Shown here: positions 1 through 8,513 of the stretch, piece after piece | Layout of the letters: every line of letters starts with the position of its first letter | How positions within the stretch are numbered: the stretch's first letter is position 1 | Assembly: GCF_014647835.1 (NCBI RefSeq) | Contig: NZ_BMPY01000035.1 | Span: 1-64,000 of the forward strand | Length of the DNA stretch: 64,000 nt | From: Microbispora rosea subsp. aerata | Lineage (GTDB): Bacteria > Actinomycetota > Actinomycetes > Streptosporangiales > Streptosporangiaceae | Direction of reading: 5' to 3' | Position numbers and translations under genes: made by a program | Notes under the pieces: model-generated | What the model was told of the DNA's origin: nothing | The model's database searches: none | The model's input: the letters and a program-made list of their open reading frames with translations, nothing else

Positions 1-124
1 CACCCTCATGGATCAAACCAAGAAGAATGTGCTCAGTACCGATGTAGTTGTGGTTGAGCATCCGGGCCTCTTCCTGAGCCAGGACGACAACCCGCCGCGC
101 ACGGTCGGTGAACCTCTCGAACAT
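1..124 (-). CDS. clpC: ClpC ATPase, N-terminal 41 residues (partial)
   Basis: The minus strand from 124 to the window edge encodes [20 protein letters not shown] followed by [18 protein letters not shown], the hallmark start of ClpC, the AAA+ unfoldase that feeds substrates to ClpP. Only the first half of the first Clp_N repeat is present; the rest lies outside the window. The ATG is preceded by GAGGAG about 8 bases upstream. A ClgR-like box lies some 160 bp upstream. Lsr2 lies upstream on the same strand but is separated by 427 bp with hairpins, so clpC probably has its own promoter. Confidence 0.93.
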   Translation of the reverse strand, partial: MFERFTDRARRVVVLAQEEARMLNHNYIGTEHILLGLIHEG

Positions 125-283
125 CTCGTCGCTCCTCACAGAGCGGTCTGGCGAGCACGGGAGATCCGGCCCGTCGTTCCGCATGGTAGCCCCGACCCAG
201 CGACCCGCTCCTTGGCAGAAGGGTTCCCCAAGCGCAGGGCGTTCATGCTCTATCCAACCCCCTGCCGGGGGCGACATGTTCCC

Positions 284-301
284 GCTACGCCGCAAGCGAA
301 C
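284..301. promoter_or_regulatory. Possible ClgR operator upstream of clpC
   Basis: GCTACGCCGCAAGCGAAC matches the ClgR consensus as I remember it from corynebacteria (core CGCYNANRGCG with WW after it), with about two mismatches. ClgR is the known activator of clp genes in actinobacteria. The site is 160-180 bp upstream of the clpC start, so direct control is plausible but unproven. Confidence 0.4.
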
Positions 302-331
302 GAGGTTTTAAGAGAGCACAAAGACAATCGC

Positions 332-375
332 GCGGTTATGCGATCGTCAGGTCCTCCGACGACTCGCATAACCGC
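332..375. repeat. Inverted repeat in the clpC-lsr2 spacer
   Basis: GCGGTTATGCGA (332-343) and TCGCATAACCGC (364-375) are perfect 12-bp complements around a 20-base loop, and the match continues outward with one mismatch. It lies upstream of clpC and downstream of lsr2. It could be an operator, an RNA hairpin or part of termination; there is no T-run. Confidence 0.6.
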
Positions 376-460
376 ACGATCAAGGGTGGAGTTAGAGCGC
401 GTCCCGCAGATCTTGCCGTGGCGAGGATCGTCGGGACGGCGCCTCGCGGCGTTGTGGTCC

Positions 461-486
461 TCGCCAATAGCTCCCGCTATTGGCGA
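461..486 (-). terminator. Hairpin downstream of lsr2
   Basis: TCGCCAATAGC and GCTATTGGCGA form a perfect 11-bp stem with a TCCC loop, 65 bases past the lsr2 stop on the minus strand. No T-tract follows, which is common for actinobacterial terminators. Confidence 0.55.
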
Positions 487-551
487 TGCCTCCGCCTTGC
501 GATGCGTCCACCCCGGCGACCGCGGTAGGCAGAAGATCAAAACGGTGCGGA

Positions 552-896
552 CTAGTGCGCTTCCTCGTACGCCTGGACGATCGAGGCGGCAATGCGGCCG
601 CGCTCGCTCACCGGGTGTCCGTGGGCCTTAGCCCATGCGCGAATCTCCGCGCTCTTCTCGCGGGTCATGGCTCGCTGACCCCCGCCGCCCGAACCGCGAC
701 GGCGCCCACGGGTCTGCCCGGTGTCCGCACGCCGCGCGCTGCTGACGAAAGGCGACAGGGCCTCGCGAAGCCGCTTCGCGTTGTTGTCGCTCAGGTCAAT
801 CTCATATGACGTGCCGTCAATCGCGAAGGTGACCGTCTCATTGGCCTCGCCGCCATCGAGATCGTCGATGAGAATCACCTGCGTGTGCTTGGCCAT
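552..896 (-). CDS. lsr2: Lsr2 nucleoid-associated protein
   Basis: Lsr2 is the H-NS-like xenogeneic silencer of actinobacteria; it dimerises, binds AT-rich DNA and bridges it. The 114-residue product starts MAKHTQVILIDDLDG, the usual N-terminal dimerisation strand. It has a basic glycine-rich linker (RGRRRGSGGGG, about 80-90) and a C-terminal domain with SERGRI, the AT-hook-like RGR that enters the minor groove. I chose the internal ATG at 896 because AAAGGAT precedes it and homologues begin MAK. The only island in this window with visibly lower GC, near 52-53.7 kb, is the sort of DNA Lsr2 silences. Confidence 0.95.
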   Translation of the reverse strand: MAKHTQVILIDDLDGGEANETVTFAIDGTSYEIDLSDNNAKRLREALSPFVSSARRADTGQTRGRRRGSGGGGQRAMTREKSAEIRAWAKAHGHPVSERGRIAASIVQAYEEAH

Positions 897-968
897 CCGG
901 CAATCCTTTCGCAGCCCATAGTTTGATTCGTCAGCCAAATGTATACCCGGTTTCCCCTGGCTGACAAT

Positions 969-1133
969 TCATGATTGCGGATTCTCAGGAACCTCTGAGT
1001 CCAGTGACTTCTCGCGTGGCTCCCGTGCCGTGCGGAGGCCGGCCGCATCGGAACGTACCAACTTTACGATGCCGTAGACGACCGCGCCGGCGACGACCGC
1101 GGAAGGTATCAAGGCGGACAATACCTCTGTCAT
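969..1133 (-). CDS. Small single-span membrane protein
   Basis: This is a 54-residue product starting MTEVLSALIPSAVVAG. Residues 4-26 form one hydrophobic segment, followed by a basic RSDAAGLRTAREPREK stretch and an acidic tail, so the C-terminus is probably cytoplasmic. The ATG at 1133 has GAGGCAGA just upstream. It lies 72 bp upstream of lsr2 on the same strand and could be co-transcribed. I do not recognise a family; function unknown. Confidence 0.6.
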   Translation of the reverse strand: MTEVLSALIPSAVVAGAVVYGIVKLVRSDAAGLRTAREPREKSLDSEVPENPQS

Positions 1134-2265
1134 TCTGCCTCGCTCGTGCCGGGGTGTCATTAGGTGCACCCTAGGAAATTCCGAGGGCGTGGCAAGGCCA
1201 CCGGCCTCTTCCCCGGCCGGGCGGCCCCGATACGACCATAGCGCCGGGAGGGACCAGACGCTCCTTCCGGGGTGCCCCTGGAGGGCGTGGGTAATCCCCG
1301 TCTCTCCAGCGGCCTTACCGGATGCACTAGAAATCGTACCCAAAATGCCGACCTGCGACGTCACCGATCCCCACCGCCCTGCCGTTTCGGTCACTCCCGC
1401 ACTTCCCTCGCGACGGCGGACGGCCGGGCCGCGCGTCCTCGGGTTCCACCCAGGCCCGCCGTTGCCGCAGGTCAGGGGCCCGCCGGTCGAGGCGAACAGG
1501 CACGGAGCAACAAGTAAGAAGCGGCAAACAGCCCCTGCGGAAAAGGCCTGATCGGGGATGTGCGGCCGTAGAGCCGGGTGAAACGAGGAGGCGCACAGGA
1601 GGCCGCGGGATCTTCACAACAGGCCCGAGCGGTCTTCTCGTACGCGCACGACATGCACGTTATACACGTAAGCAGATCGTCACAGCCAGGAAGCCTCGTA
1701 AAAAGAGAGAACCCGCCGGTTCGATCAAGATCGACAGACGGGGGTCGAAGATCGGAAAAGGGAGCGCGGGCACAATCGCACGGATGGGCCCGGATCGTCG
1801 GACGTCCGGCTTTCGCACGGACCAAACGATCCCCCGCATTCCGCGTACGGCTCCCTCGGGGAGGTAGCGCGGGCGGGCATCCGGGAGCTCCATAAGGGCC
1901 TGTGCGGCTCCATACGGCCACATAAGCGCCCCTCACGGTTCCTTAAAGCCACCCGTGGACGGATATGGCCGGACGGGACGACGAGGATGAGCTTTGAGTT
2001 TGGCGTCGGGGGAGGTCTCGCGGTCATTGGGCACCTCTCGGGACTGGGAACCCAAGCATGGCACGCCCAGGCGGTCTCGTCCGATTCTCCGTCACAACCA
2101 GATGAACGCCCGCACCGACGGCATAGGGATCCGGGCGGCCGTGGAGATCCTCCTATCCGTAGATCTCGACGCCAAGGATCGCGACGTCGAAGTGGTCGCG
2201 GCGCACGGCGATCCCGATGTCACAACCCGCCATGGCGATCGCATGCGGCCGTGGCGATCACAAAC
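1134..2265. other. 1.1-kb spacer with no convincing gene
   Basis: Open frames here lack actinobacterial codon bias and recognisable motifs, no tRNA fold is apparent, and base composition is visibly less GC-rich than neighbouring genes. The only convincing signal is the RDD-gene terminator at its right end. It may be a decayed gene region or hold an RNA I cannot recognise. Confidence 0.5.
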
Positions 2266-2301
2266 GAAAACGGGGCCGATGGCCCGCGCCATCGGCCCCG
2301 T
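2266..2301 (-). terminator. Rho-independent terminator of the RDD gene
   Basis: ACGGGGCCGATGGC (2270-2283) pairs with GCCATCGGCCCCGT (2288-2301) in a 14-bp stem with a 4-base loop. On the minus strand it is followed by TTTTCGTTT, and it starts 9 bases past the RDD stop codon. Confidence 0.85.
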
Positions 2302-2310
2302 CCGGCGTCG

Positions 2311-3537
2311 TCACCTGACCTTGACCACCACGGTCTTGGCGGCCTTGTCGTGCAGCGCCTGCCGCAGCGGCCTGTCCCAGAGCTGCCACAGCACGTTCAG
2401 CAACATGAAGATGTCCGCCAGATACTCGACGACGGGAATCCAGCGCACCAGCTGCGGACCGCACATCACACCGGCGCGCTTGCCGGCGACGTCGACGGGG
2501 AGGCCGCCCTCGAGGGATCCGCCGATCTGGACCACCTTGATGCCCATCGCCATCTTCCCGAGCGTCTGCCCGCGCTGGCGCAGCAAGATGAATTCGTATG
2601 CGACCATCACGAGCCCGCTCAGGATCGTGACGAGCAGCGTGGCGAGGAAGATTCCGCCGCCCGCGGTGATGACCCCGGTCTCCGGGTCGATGCTGGGCGC
2701 GGTGACGACGATCGCGATGATCACAGTGTTGAGGATCAGGAAGGGGATGCCGACGACCACGCCGTCGATCAGGCGGGCGACCAGGCGCTGCCACCACTCC
2801 GCGAGGGGGGCCGGGGCTCCGGGCGGGATCTGCCCCGCCGCCGCGTACGGCTGGCCGTAACCGGGCTGACCATAGCCGGGCTGGCCGAACTGCTGGCCGT
2901 AACCCTGCTGCTGGGCGCCGTACGCCTGCTGGTCATAGGCCTGCTGCCCGTACTGCTGGGCGTAGCCGGGCTGCTGGCCGTAGCCGGCCTGCTGCCCGTA
3001 CCCCTGCTGGGCGCCGTAGCCCTGCTGACCATACGCCTGCTGCTGTCCGTAGCCGGGCTGCGGGGCCTGCTGACCGTAACCGGGCTGGCCGTAACCCTGC
3101 TGCTGGGCGCCGTACGCCTGCGGGCCGGTCTGGCCGTAGCCCTGCTGACCGTATGCCTGCTGGCCGTAGCCCTGCTGCGCGCCGTATCCCTGCTGGCCGT
3201 ACTGCTGCTGGGCGGCGTCCTGTCCGTAGCCGGGCTGCGGGGCCTGCTGACCGTAACCGGGCTGGCCATAGCCCTGCTGCTGGGCGCCGTACGCCTGCGG
3301 GCCGGTCTGGCCGTAGCCCTGCTGACCGTACGGCTGCTGGCCGTAGCCGCCCTGGGCGGCGTCGTAGCCGGGCGGCTGCTGCGGGCCCGTATGCTGCCCG
3401 GGGTGGCGATAGCTGACGACCGTGACGTCGGGGTCGTAGCTCTGGGCCTGTCTGTCGGCGTCGTACCCCGGGTTCGATGACGGCGGTGGCGTTCCGTCCG
3501 ACTCGTCCTGGGGGTACGGCGGCTGTCCGGTGCTCAC
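2311..3537 (-). CDS. RDD-family membrane protein with long YGQ-rich N-terminal domain
   Basis: This is a 408-residue protein in two parts. Residues 1-235 are a hydrophilic low-complexity region rich in Tyr, Gly and Gln (units such as GYGQQ and [11 protein letters not shown]) with proline. Residues 245-408 are an RDD domain: RLVARLIDG, hydrophobic spans near 256-280 and 294-318, then [17 protein letters not shown] and a final span ending near [11 protein letters not shown] proteins are polytopic, some linked to ion transport, but no substrate can be assigned. The GTG at 3537 is preferred because GAGGTGA lies just upstream. A 36-residue block is repeated (71-106 and 131-166). The tail is probably cytoplasmic. 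Confidence 0.85.
   Translation of the reverse strand: MSTGQPPYPQDESDGTPPPSSNPGYDADRQAQSYDPDVTVVSYRHPGQHTGPQQPPGYDAAQGGYGQQPYGQQGYGQTGPQAYGAQQQGYGQPGYGQQAPQPGYGQDAAQQQYGQQGYGAQQGYGQQAYGQQGYGQTGPQAYGAQQQGYGQPGYGQQAPQPGYGQQQAYGQQGYGAQQGYGQQAGYGQQPGYAQQYGQQAYDQQAYGAQQQGYGQQFGQPGYGQPGYGQPYAAAGQIPPGAPAPLAEWWQRLVARLIDGVVVGIPFLILNTVIIAIVVTAPSIDPETGVITAGGGIFLATLLVTILSGLVMVAYEFILLRQRGQTLGKMAMGIKVVQIGGSLEGGLPVDVAGKRAGVMCGPQLVRWIPVVEYLADIFMLLNVLWQLWDRPLRQALHDKAAKTVVVKVR
3041..3327. repeat. Direct repeats inside the YGQ-coding region
   Basis: Two nearly identical copies of about 105 bp (3041-3147 and 3220-3327) encode the same [17 protein letters not shown] block and what follows it. They are embedded in shorter 9-15 bp GYGQQ-coding units. 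Nucleotide identity, not just amino-acid identity, suggests recent slippage or duplication. Confidence 0.75.
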
Positions 3538-3684
3538 CGTGTCACCTCGTTTCGAAGACGCATGCGCCGCTCGTCTGTAGCACACGCTGATATTGCCAAA
3601 AGTAGCGACAGGCGAATCAACAGTCACCTTTGCCGCAGACGACGACTGTTGTCAAGATCGTGAACGGCGCCTCGACAAAAATGA

Positions 3685-4236
3685 TCAAGGGGGGTCGAGG
3701 TGCAGCAGCATTCGGGTGTTTCCCAGCGTGTTCGGCTTGACGTGCTCCAGGTCGAGGAACTCGGCGACACCCTCGTCGTACGACGCGAGCAGCTCGGCGT
3801 ACACCTCCGGTGAGACCGGGGTGCCCTGGATCGGCTTGAAGCCGTGCCTGGCGAAGAACTCGACCGCGAACGTGAGGCAGAAGACCCGCCGCACACCGAG
3901 GTCGCGGGCGGTCTCGATGAGCGCGGCGACGATCCGGTGACCGATGCCCCCGCCGCGTGCCGTCGGGTCCACCGCTACGGTCCTGATCTCGGCCAGGTCC
4001 TCCCACAGCACGTGCAGCGCGCCGCAGCCGACGACCCGCCCGTCTCTCTCGGCCACCCAGAATTCCTGGACGTCCTCGTACAGCGTCACCGTGCTCTTTT
4101 TGAGCAGGCGGGGACCGACCCCCGAGTATTCGTCGACGAGCCGCCGGATCGCCCGGACGTCCGGCGTCCTGGCCCGGCGCACCGTCACGGCCGTGGCACC
4201 CGGTTCGCTGGATGTCTGCGCGGCGACCTGCTCCAT
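3685..4236 (-). CDS. Amino-acid N-acetyltransferase (N-acetylglutamate synthase-like GNAT)
   Basis: This is a 183-residue GNAT protein that probably acetylates glutamate for arginine synthesis, the single-domain ArgA type used in actinobacteria. Family features are VTVRRARTPDVRAIRRLVDEY near the start, then the acetyl-CoA loop VDPTARGGGIGHRIVAALIE (Q/RxxGxG/A type) and FFARHGFKPI near the C-terminus. The start at 4236 (MEQVAAQ) is the most family-like ATG, but its ribosome site is weak. It stands alone between the RDD gene and the riboswitch-controlled hydrolase. Confidence 0.82.
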   Translation of the reverse strand: MEQVAAQTSSEPGATAVTVRRARTPDVRAIRRLVDEYSGVGPRLLKKSTVTLYEDVQEFWVAERDGRVVGCGALHVLWEDLAEIRTVAVDPTARGGGIGHRIVAALIETARDLGVRRVFCLTFAVEFFARHGFKPIQGTPVSPEVYAELLASYDEGVAEFLDLEHVKPNTLGNTRMLLHLDPP

Positions 4237-4687
4237 GGATCGCCAGCCTAGTGGGGCGACGGACCCCGGCCGGGCCGGTCGGCCGGCGAACATCGGCGGA
4301 CGACGCACGACCGGTGTCTCACGGACGGCGCGGAACCCGCCCGAGCGGATAACGGTCATTACCAAACGGTGCATCCGACATGTGGTCTGACCGACAGTAG
4401 CCGTCTCGATACGGAACGGCGCGCTTCGGAAGCATGGGACAGTCGGTGAATTTCATCCCACTTTCCCTGGTGGCCTGAGCAGCACATCCGGCATCTCGGA
4501 TCACTTCAAACCCAGGTAAAAGCGGACGTACCACCTTCGATCTCGTGACACGACCGTGATCTTTCGGTTGTCAAACGTAGATGAATTTCGGAGTTCTGGT
4601 TGAGCAAGAACTCGCCGTGCACTATCGTCCAGCGACGATGTCGGTCATCGTGAGCACTCACGTCGACCGGGCGCCGAATCTTCGAAG

Positions 4688-4825
4688 CACACGGTGCGGA
4701 GGGGAGCCGGGGACCCAACTGCAAGATCAGGATCGGTTCGGTCTCAGATCGTCAAGGGGTGAATCCATCAAAGGTAGGGCTGCTCCGGCCCGAACCCGTC
4801 AGCTAACCCGGTAGGCGTTCAGCAG
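4688..4825 (+). ncRNA. c-di-AMP (ydaO/yuaA) riboswitch
   Basis: The 5' block GGAGGGGAGCCGGGGACCCA, the middle GGGGTGAATCC and AGGG, and the 3' block CCCGAACCCGTCAGCTAACC then GGTAGGCG match the ydaO aptamer, which binds cyclic di-AMP. It ends about 70 bases before the NlpC/P60 start at 4892. In actinobacteria this class commonly precedes cell-wall hydrolase genes and lowers their expression when ligand is bound. Confidence 0.93.
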
Positions 4826-4891
4826 TGCCCCGCCGTACGGCCTCGTCTCGATGGCAGGCCCGCCGCGGGCACGTGAAGGAGAGGAGCTCGG

Positions 4892-5938
4892 TTGCGCATG
4901 CGTGGACGGCAGGCGGGCAGGCACGCCCGTCGCCGACGGTCCGGTTCCGGCATGACCGGCCCGGGTGCCATCCGCCGCTTAGCGTTCGTCGGCGTCGCGC
5001 TCACTGTGATCACGTTCGGCGCGCCCGTGGTCGGCGCCACCGCCGACCCCAAGCCGAGCCTCAAGGAGCTCACCGAGCAGGTCGAGGATCTCTACACCGA
5101 GATCGAGAGCCTCACCGAGCAGTACAATGGCGAGCGCGTGCGCCTGAAGGCGGCCCAGCGGTCCGCCGAGCTCGCCAAGAAGAACCTCGCCAAGAGCGAG
5201 GCCGAGCTTGAGATCCGCAGGAAAAGGGCGACCGCCCTCGCGCAGCACTCCTACATGACCAACGGGCTCGGCAACACGCTCGCGCTCATCGACAGCGACG
5301 CCGACCCCCGGCAGTACCTGGACCACGCGACCACGACGTACGCGCTGGAGCTGCAGGAGAGCCAGGAGGTCGCCGAGGTCACCAAGGCGATGGAGGCCGC
5401 GGCGCGGGCCAGGGAGAGCGCCGCCGCCCGGCAGGCCGAGGTCAAGAAACTGCTCTCCAGCCTCGACGCGCGGCGCGACAAGATCAACAAGCTGATCAAG
5501 AAGACCGAGAGCAACCTCTACCGGCAGGTGGCCCAGAGGATCGGCGCCGGGACGCGCACGAGGATGTCGTTCCCCATCGTCGGCGACGGCAAGGCCGCCC
5601 AGGCCGCCCGCTGGGCCCTCAAGCAGCAGCTCAAGCCGTACGTGTGGGGCGCCGAGGGACCCAACTCCTTCGACTGCTCCGGCCTGGTCATGGCGGCCTA
5701 CCAGTCCGTCGGCATCAGCCTGCCCCACTACACCGGCGACCAGTGGACGGCCGGCACGCACATCTCCCGCGACCAGCTCCGCCCCGGCGACCTGGTGTTC
5801 TTCTACTCCGACCTGCACCACGTGGGCATCTACATCGGCGGTGGCTACATGATCCACGCGCCGCGCACGGGAGACGTCATCCACATCGCGAAGATCGCCG
5901 GCCGGCCGTACGCGGGCGCGGTGCGCATCGCCGACTGA
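4892..5938 (+). CDS. Secreted NlpC/P60 peptidoglycan endopeptidase
   Basis: A 348-residue exported cell-wall hydrolase cutting stem peptides. There is a basic N-terminus, a hydrophobic signal region about 25-48, a long coiled coil about 55-215 (similar to RipA/CwlO-type stalks), then the NlpC/P60 domain 230-348. The catalytic Cys262 lies in FDCSG, and the histidines in HHVGIYIG and MIHAPRTGD complete the site. The TTG at 4892 follows AGGAGAGGAG at good spacing; an ATG two codons later is the alternative. The c-di-AMP riboswitch directly upstream ties expression to wall and osmotic state. Confidence 0.92.
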   Translation: MRMRGRQAGRHARRRRSGSGMTGPGAIRRLAFVGVALTVITFGAPVVGATADPKPSLKELTEQVEDLYTEIESLTEQYNGERVRLKAAQRSAELAKKNLAKSEAELEIRRKRATALAQHSYMTNGLGNTLALIDSDADPRQYLDHATTTYALELQESQEVAEVTKAMEAAARARESAAARQAEVKKLLSSLDARRDKINKLIKKTESNLYRQVAQRIGAGTRTRMSFPIVGDGKAAQAARWALKQQLKPYVWGAEGPNSFDCSGLVMAAYQSVGISLPHYTGDQWTAGTHISRDQLRPGDLVFFYSDLHHVGIYIGGGYMIHAPRTGDVIHIAKIAGRPYAGAVRIAD

Positions 5939-6079
5939 GAACTCCACCTCGATCTCAGCCCTCGCCAAGCAGCCCGCCGCGCTACTCAATCCGAGCTTCC
6001 CCGGAATCCACCCCAAGCCTCACCGGGGGCTCTCGGCGGGGCCGGGACGCGGCTCAGTGCGCGGTGCGCACGACGGCGG

Positions 6080-6328
6080 TCAGATGAGGCGACGGCGTGC
6101 GGCCCAGGCGACGGCCTCGATCGCGGTCGCGACGCCGATCCGGTCGCAGATGCCGCGCAGCCGGCGCCGTACAGTGCGGCCGCTCACGTCGAGACTGCGG
6201 CCCACGCGGTCGGCGGTGACGCCCTTGGCCAGCTCCGCGAGGAGCAGCAGGTCCTCTTCGGTGAGACCGGCACGGTCAAGGTCCGAGGCGGGATTGTCAC
6301 CTCGGTAGACGACCTCGGGAACTCCCAT
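6080..6328 (-). CDS. Small LuxR-type helix-turn-helix regulator
   Basis: An 82-residue protein that is essentially only a LuxR/GerE DNA-binding domain: LTEEDLLLLAELAKGVTADR, then VGRSLDVSGRTVRRRLRGI and CDRIGVATAIEAVAWAARR. No sensory or receiver domain is present. The ATG at 6328 is preceded by GGGAGGG at normal spacing. It lies downstream of lysS on the same strand but behind a strong hairpin, so it is probably transcribed separately. Target genes are unknown. Confidence 0.8.
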   Translation of the reverse strand: MGVPEVVYRGDNPASDLDRAGLTEEDLLLLAELAKGVTADRVGRSLDVSGRTVRRRLRGICDRIGVATAIEAVAWAARRRLI

Positions 6329-6571
6329 CGTCCGCCCTCCCCCACGACGATGCTTCGTCGGCCCACCCTCCAGGGAAGGTAAACGCCTGCCACGAGGGTC
6401 GTCAAGGTTTGGACAGCCGCCGCCAGTTGTACACCCGCCCGGCCGCCTCCCACGTCCCCCATGCGAACCTCGGGCCACCGCTGACGCCCGCGGACCGGCA
6501 CGACGCGGCCTCGAAACCGGCAGGACGCGGGCCGGAGACGCCGCCCGCGGACGCCTGCCGGCCCCGGAACG

Positions 6572-6610
6572 GCCTCGGGCCGGACGGCGGAATGCCGTCC
6601 GGCCCGAGGC
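6572..6610 (-). terminator. Long perfect hairpin after lysS
   Basis: GCCTCGGGCCGGACGGC and its exact complement form a 17-bp GC-rich stem with a GGAAT loop, 160 bases past the lysS stop. It lies in a 440-bp spacer (6329-6768) in which I see no gene. Confidence 0.8.
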
Positions 6611-6768
6611 GCGGGTGATCGGGTGGTGCGGCCCGTCCCGGCGCGACCGGGCGGCGGCAGAACCGGAGTCCGCCGCCCGCCATGGCCGGCGCCGCCCCCC
6701 TAACCGGGCACGGCGGCCGAGCCGCCGCCGGAACCGGCGGGAGTCGGCCGCCACCGGGCGCGACGGGA

Positions 6769-8454
6769 TCAGCCGTGACCGAGCAGCTCGCGCACCCGGT
6801 CGCGGCCCACGGCCAGCAGCAGCGTGGGCAGGCGCGGGCCGGTGTCGCGGCCGACGAGCAGCCGGTAGAGCAGGGCGAAGAACGCCCGCTGGGCCGCCTT
6901 CAGCTCCGGCGTGGCCGCCTTGGCGTCCATGTCGAGCCCGGCCTGCACCTTCGGCACGCCGTACACGAGGGTGGTCAGCCCGTCGAGCGACCAGTGCTCG
7001 TCGAGGCCGTCCACCAGCAGGCGCAGCGACTCGCGCTCCTGCTCGCCGAGCGTGTCGAGCAGCTCCTTGTCCGGCGTCTCGCGCACCTGCGTGCGCTCCT
7101 CGGCCGGCACGTAGGTGTTCACCCAGTTCTGGGCGCGGTCGAGCCTGGGCCGCAGCTCGTCCAGCCCGGTGATCTCCGGGTCGAACGCGCGCAGGATGCG
7201 CAGCGTCTGCTCCTCGTCTCCCGTGGTGATGTCCACCACCGAGGCGAGCGTGCGGTACGGCAGCCGCCGCGGCGTCTCCGGGAGAGCCCGCGAGGCGGTG
7301 CTCGACGCCCGCCGGTAGGCCGCCTTGTCGGCCGGCAGCGCGGTGCCCTCCTGCACCTTCTTGGTCAGCGTGTCCCACTCGTCGTACATCCGCTGGATCT
7401 CCTGGTCGAAGGAGACCTTGAACGACTGGTTGGGACGGCGGCGGGCGTAGAGCCAGCGCAGCAGCGCGGGCTCCATGATCGACAGAGCGTCGGCCGGGGT
7501 CGGCACGCCGCCCTTGGAGCTGCTCATCTTGGCCATGCCGCTGATGCCGACGAAGGCGTACATCGGGCCGATCGGCTGCACGCCGCCGAAGACCTCGCGG
7601 ACGATCTGGCCGCCGACGACGTACGACGAGCCGGGCGAGCTGTGGTCCACGCCCGACGGCTCGAAGATCACGCCCTCGTACGCCCAGCGCATCGGCCAGT
7701 CGACCTTCCACACCAGCTTGCCGCGGGTGTGCTCGGACAGCAGGACGGTCTCGCTGTGCCCGCACACGCAGGTGTACGACATCTCGGTGGTGTCGTCGTC
7801 GTACGACGTGACCGTGGTCAGGTCGCGGTCGCAGACCGAGCAGTAGGGCTTGTAGGGGTAGTAGCCGCCGGCGCCGGAGCCGTCGTTCTCGCTCGCGGCC
7901 CCCGAGCCTTCGAGCGCGGCGGCCTCGTCGGCGTCCGTGACCTGCTTGGCCTTGGCCTTCTTGGTGCGGTACTGGTCGAGGATCGCGTCGATCCGCCGCC
8001 GCTCGCGCATCGCGAGCAGCACCTGCTCCCGGTACGCACCCGAGGTGTACATCTGCGTCTGGCTGATGCCGTGGAACTCCACGCCGAGCTCCGCCAGCGC
8101 GGCGGCCATCGGCGCCTTGAAGTGCTCGGCCCAGTTCGGGTAGTCGCTGCCGGGCGGAGCGGGGACCGAGGTCAGCGGCTTGCCGATGTGCTCGTTCCAG
8201 GCGGGGTCGATGCCCACGGGCACCTTGCGGAAGCGGTCGAAGTCGTCCCACGACAGAATGTGCACGCACTCGTAGCCACGCCGCCTGATCTCGTCGGCCA
8301 CCAGGTGCGGGGTCATGACCTCGCGCAGGTTGCCCAGGTGGATCGGGCCGGACGGGCTGAGGCCGGACGCGCAGACGACGGGTTTGCCCGGTGCGCGCCG
8401 TTCAGCCTCGGCGATGACCTCATCGGCGAAACGCGCCACCCAGTCGGCGTCCAT
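6769..8454 (-). CDS. lysS: Class I lysyl-tRNA synthetase
   Basis: A 561-residue class I (archaeal-type) LysRS charging tRNA-Lys with lysine. The HIGH-equivalent GPIHLGNLRE (near 37) and KMSSSKGG (near 309) mark the Rossmann catalytic core. Cysteines in YCSVC and TCVCGH (205-231) look like a zinc site. The length is typical. A GTG directly precedes the chosen ATG and could also start it; GAGAGG upstream serves both. It is downstream of coaX with a 59-bp spacer, at the end of the cofactor run. Confidence 0.95.
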   Translation of the reverse strand: MDADWVARFADEVIAEAERRAPGKPVVCASGLSPSGPIHLGNLREVMTPHLVADEIRRRGYECVHILSWDDFDRFRKVPVGIDPAWNEHIGKPLTSVPAPPGSDYPNWAEHFKAPMAAALAELGVEFHGISQTQMYTSGAYREQVLLAMRERRRIDAILDQYRTKKAKAKQVTDADEAAALEGSGAASENDGSGAGGYYPYKPYCSVCDRDLTTVTSYDDDTTEMSYTCVCGHSETVLLSEHTRGKLVWKVDWPMRWAYEGVIFEPSGVDHSSPGSSYVVGGQIVREVFGGVQPIGPMYAFVGISGMAKMSSSKGGVPTPADALSIMEPALLRWLYARRRPNQSFKVSFDQEIQRMYDEWDTLTKKVQEGTALPADKAAYRRASSTASRALPETPRRLPYRTLASVVDITTGDEEQTLRILRAFDPEITGLDELRPRLDRAQNWVNTYVPAEERTQVRETPDKELLDTLGEQERESLRLLVDGLDEHWSLDGLTTLVYGVPKVQAGLDMDAKAATPELKAAQRAFFALLYRLLVGRDTGPRLPTLLLAVGRDRVRELLGHG

Positions 8455-8513
8455 CACGTCAGTCCTCTCTGAACGGGATCCTGCCTTCTATGGTCCCGTA
8501 CGCGAGGGAGTCG

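Noticed and set aside
2092-2260. Short minus-strand peptide MAGCDIGIAVRRDH...
   Set aside because: Only 26 codons, no SD and no terminator of its own; likely chance.
1987-3480. Long open frame opposite the RDD gene
   Set aside because: It is the mirror of the YGQ repeats; its leucine/valine repeats come from the antisense of GYGQQ codons.
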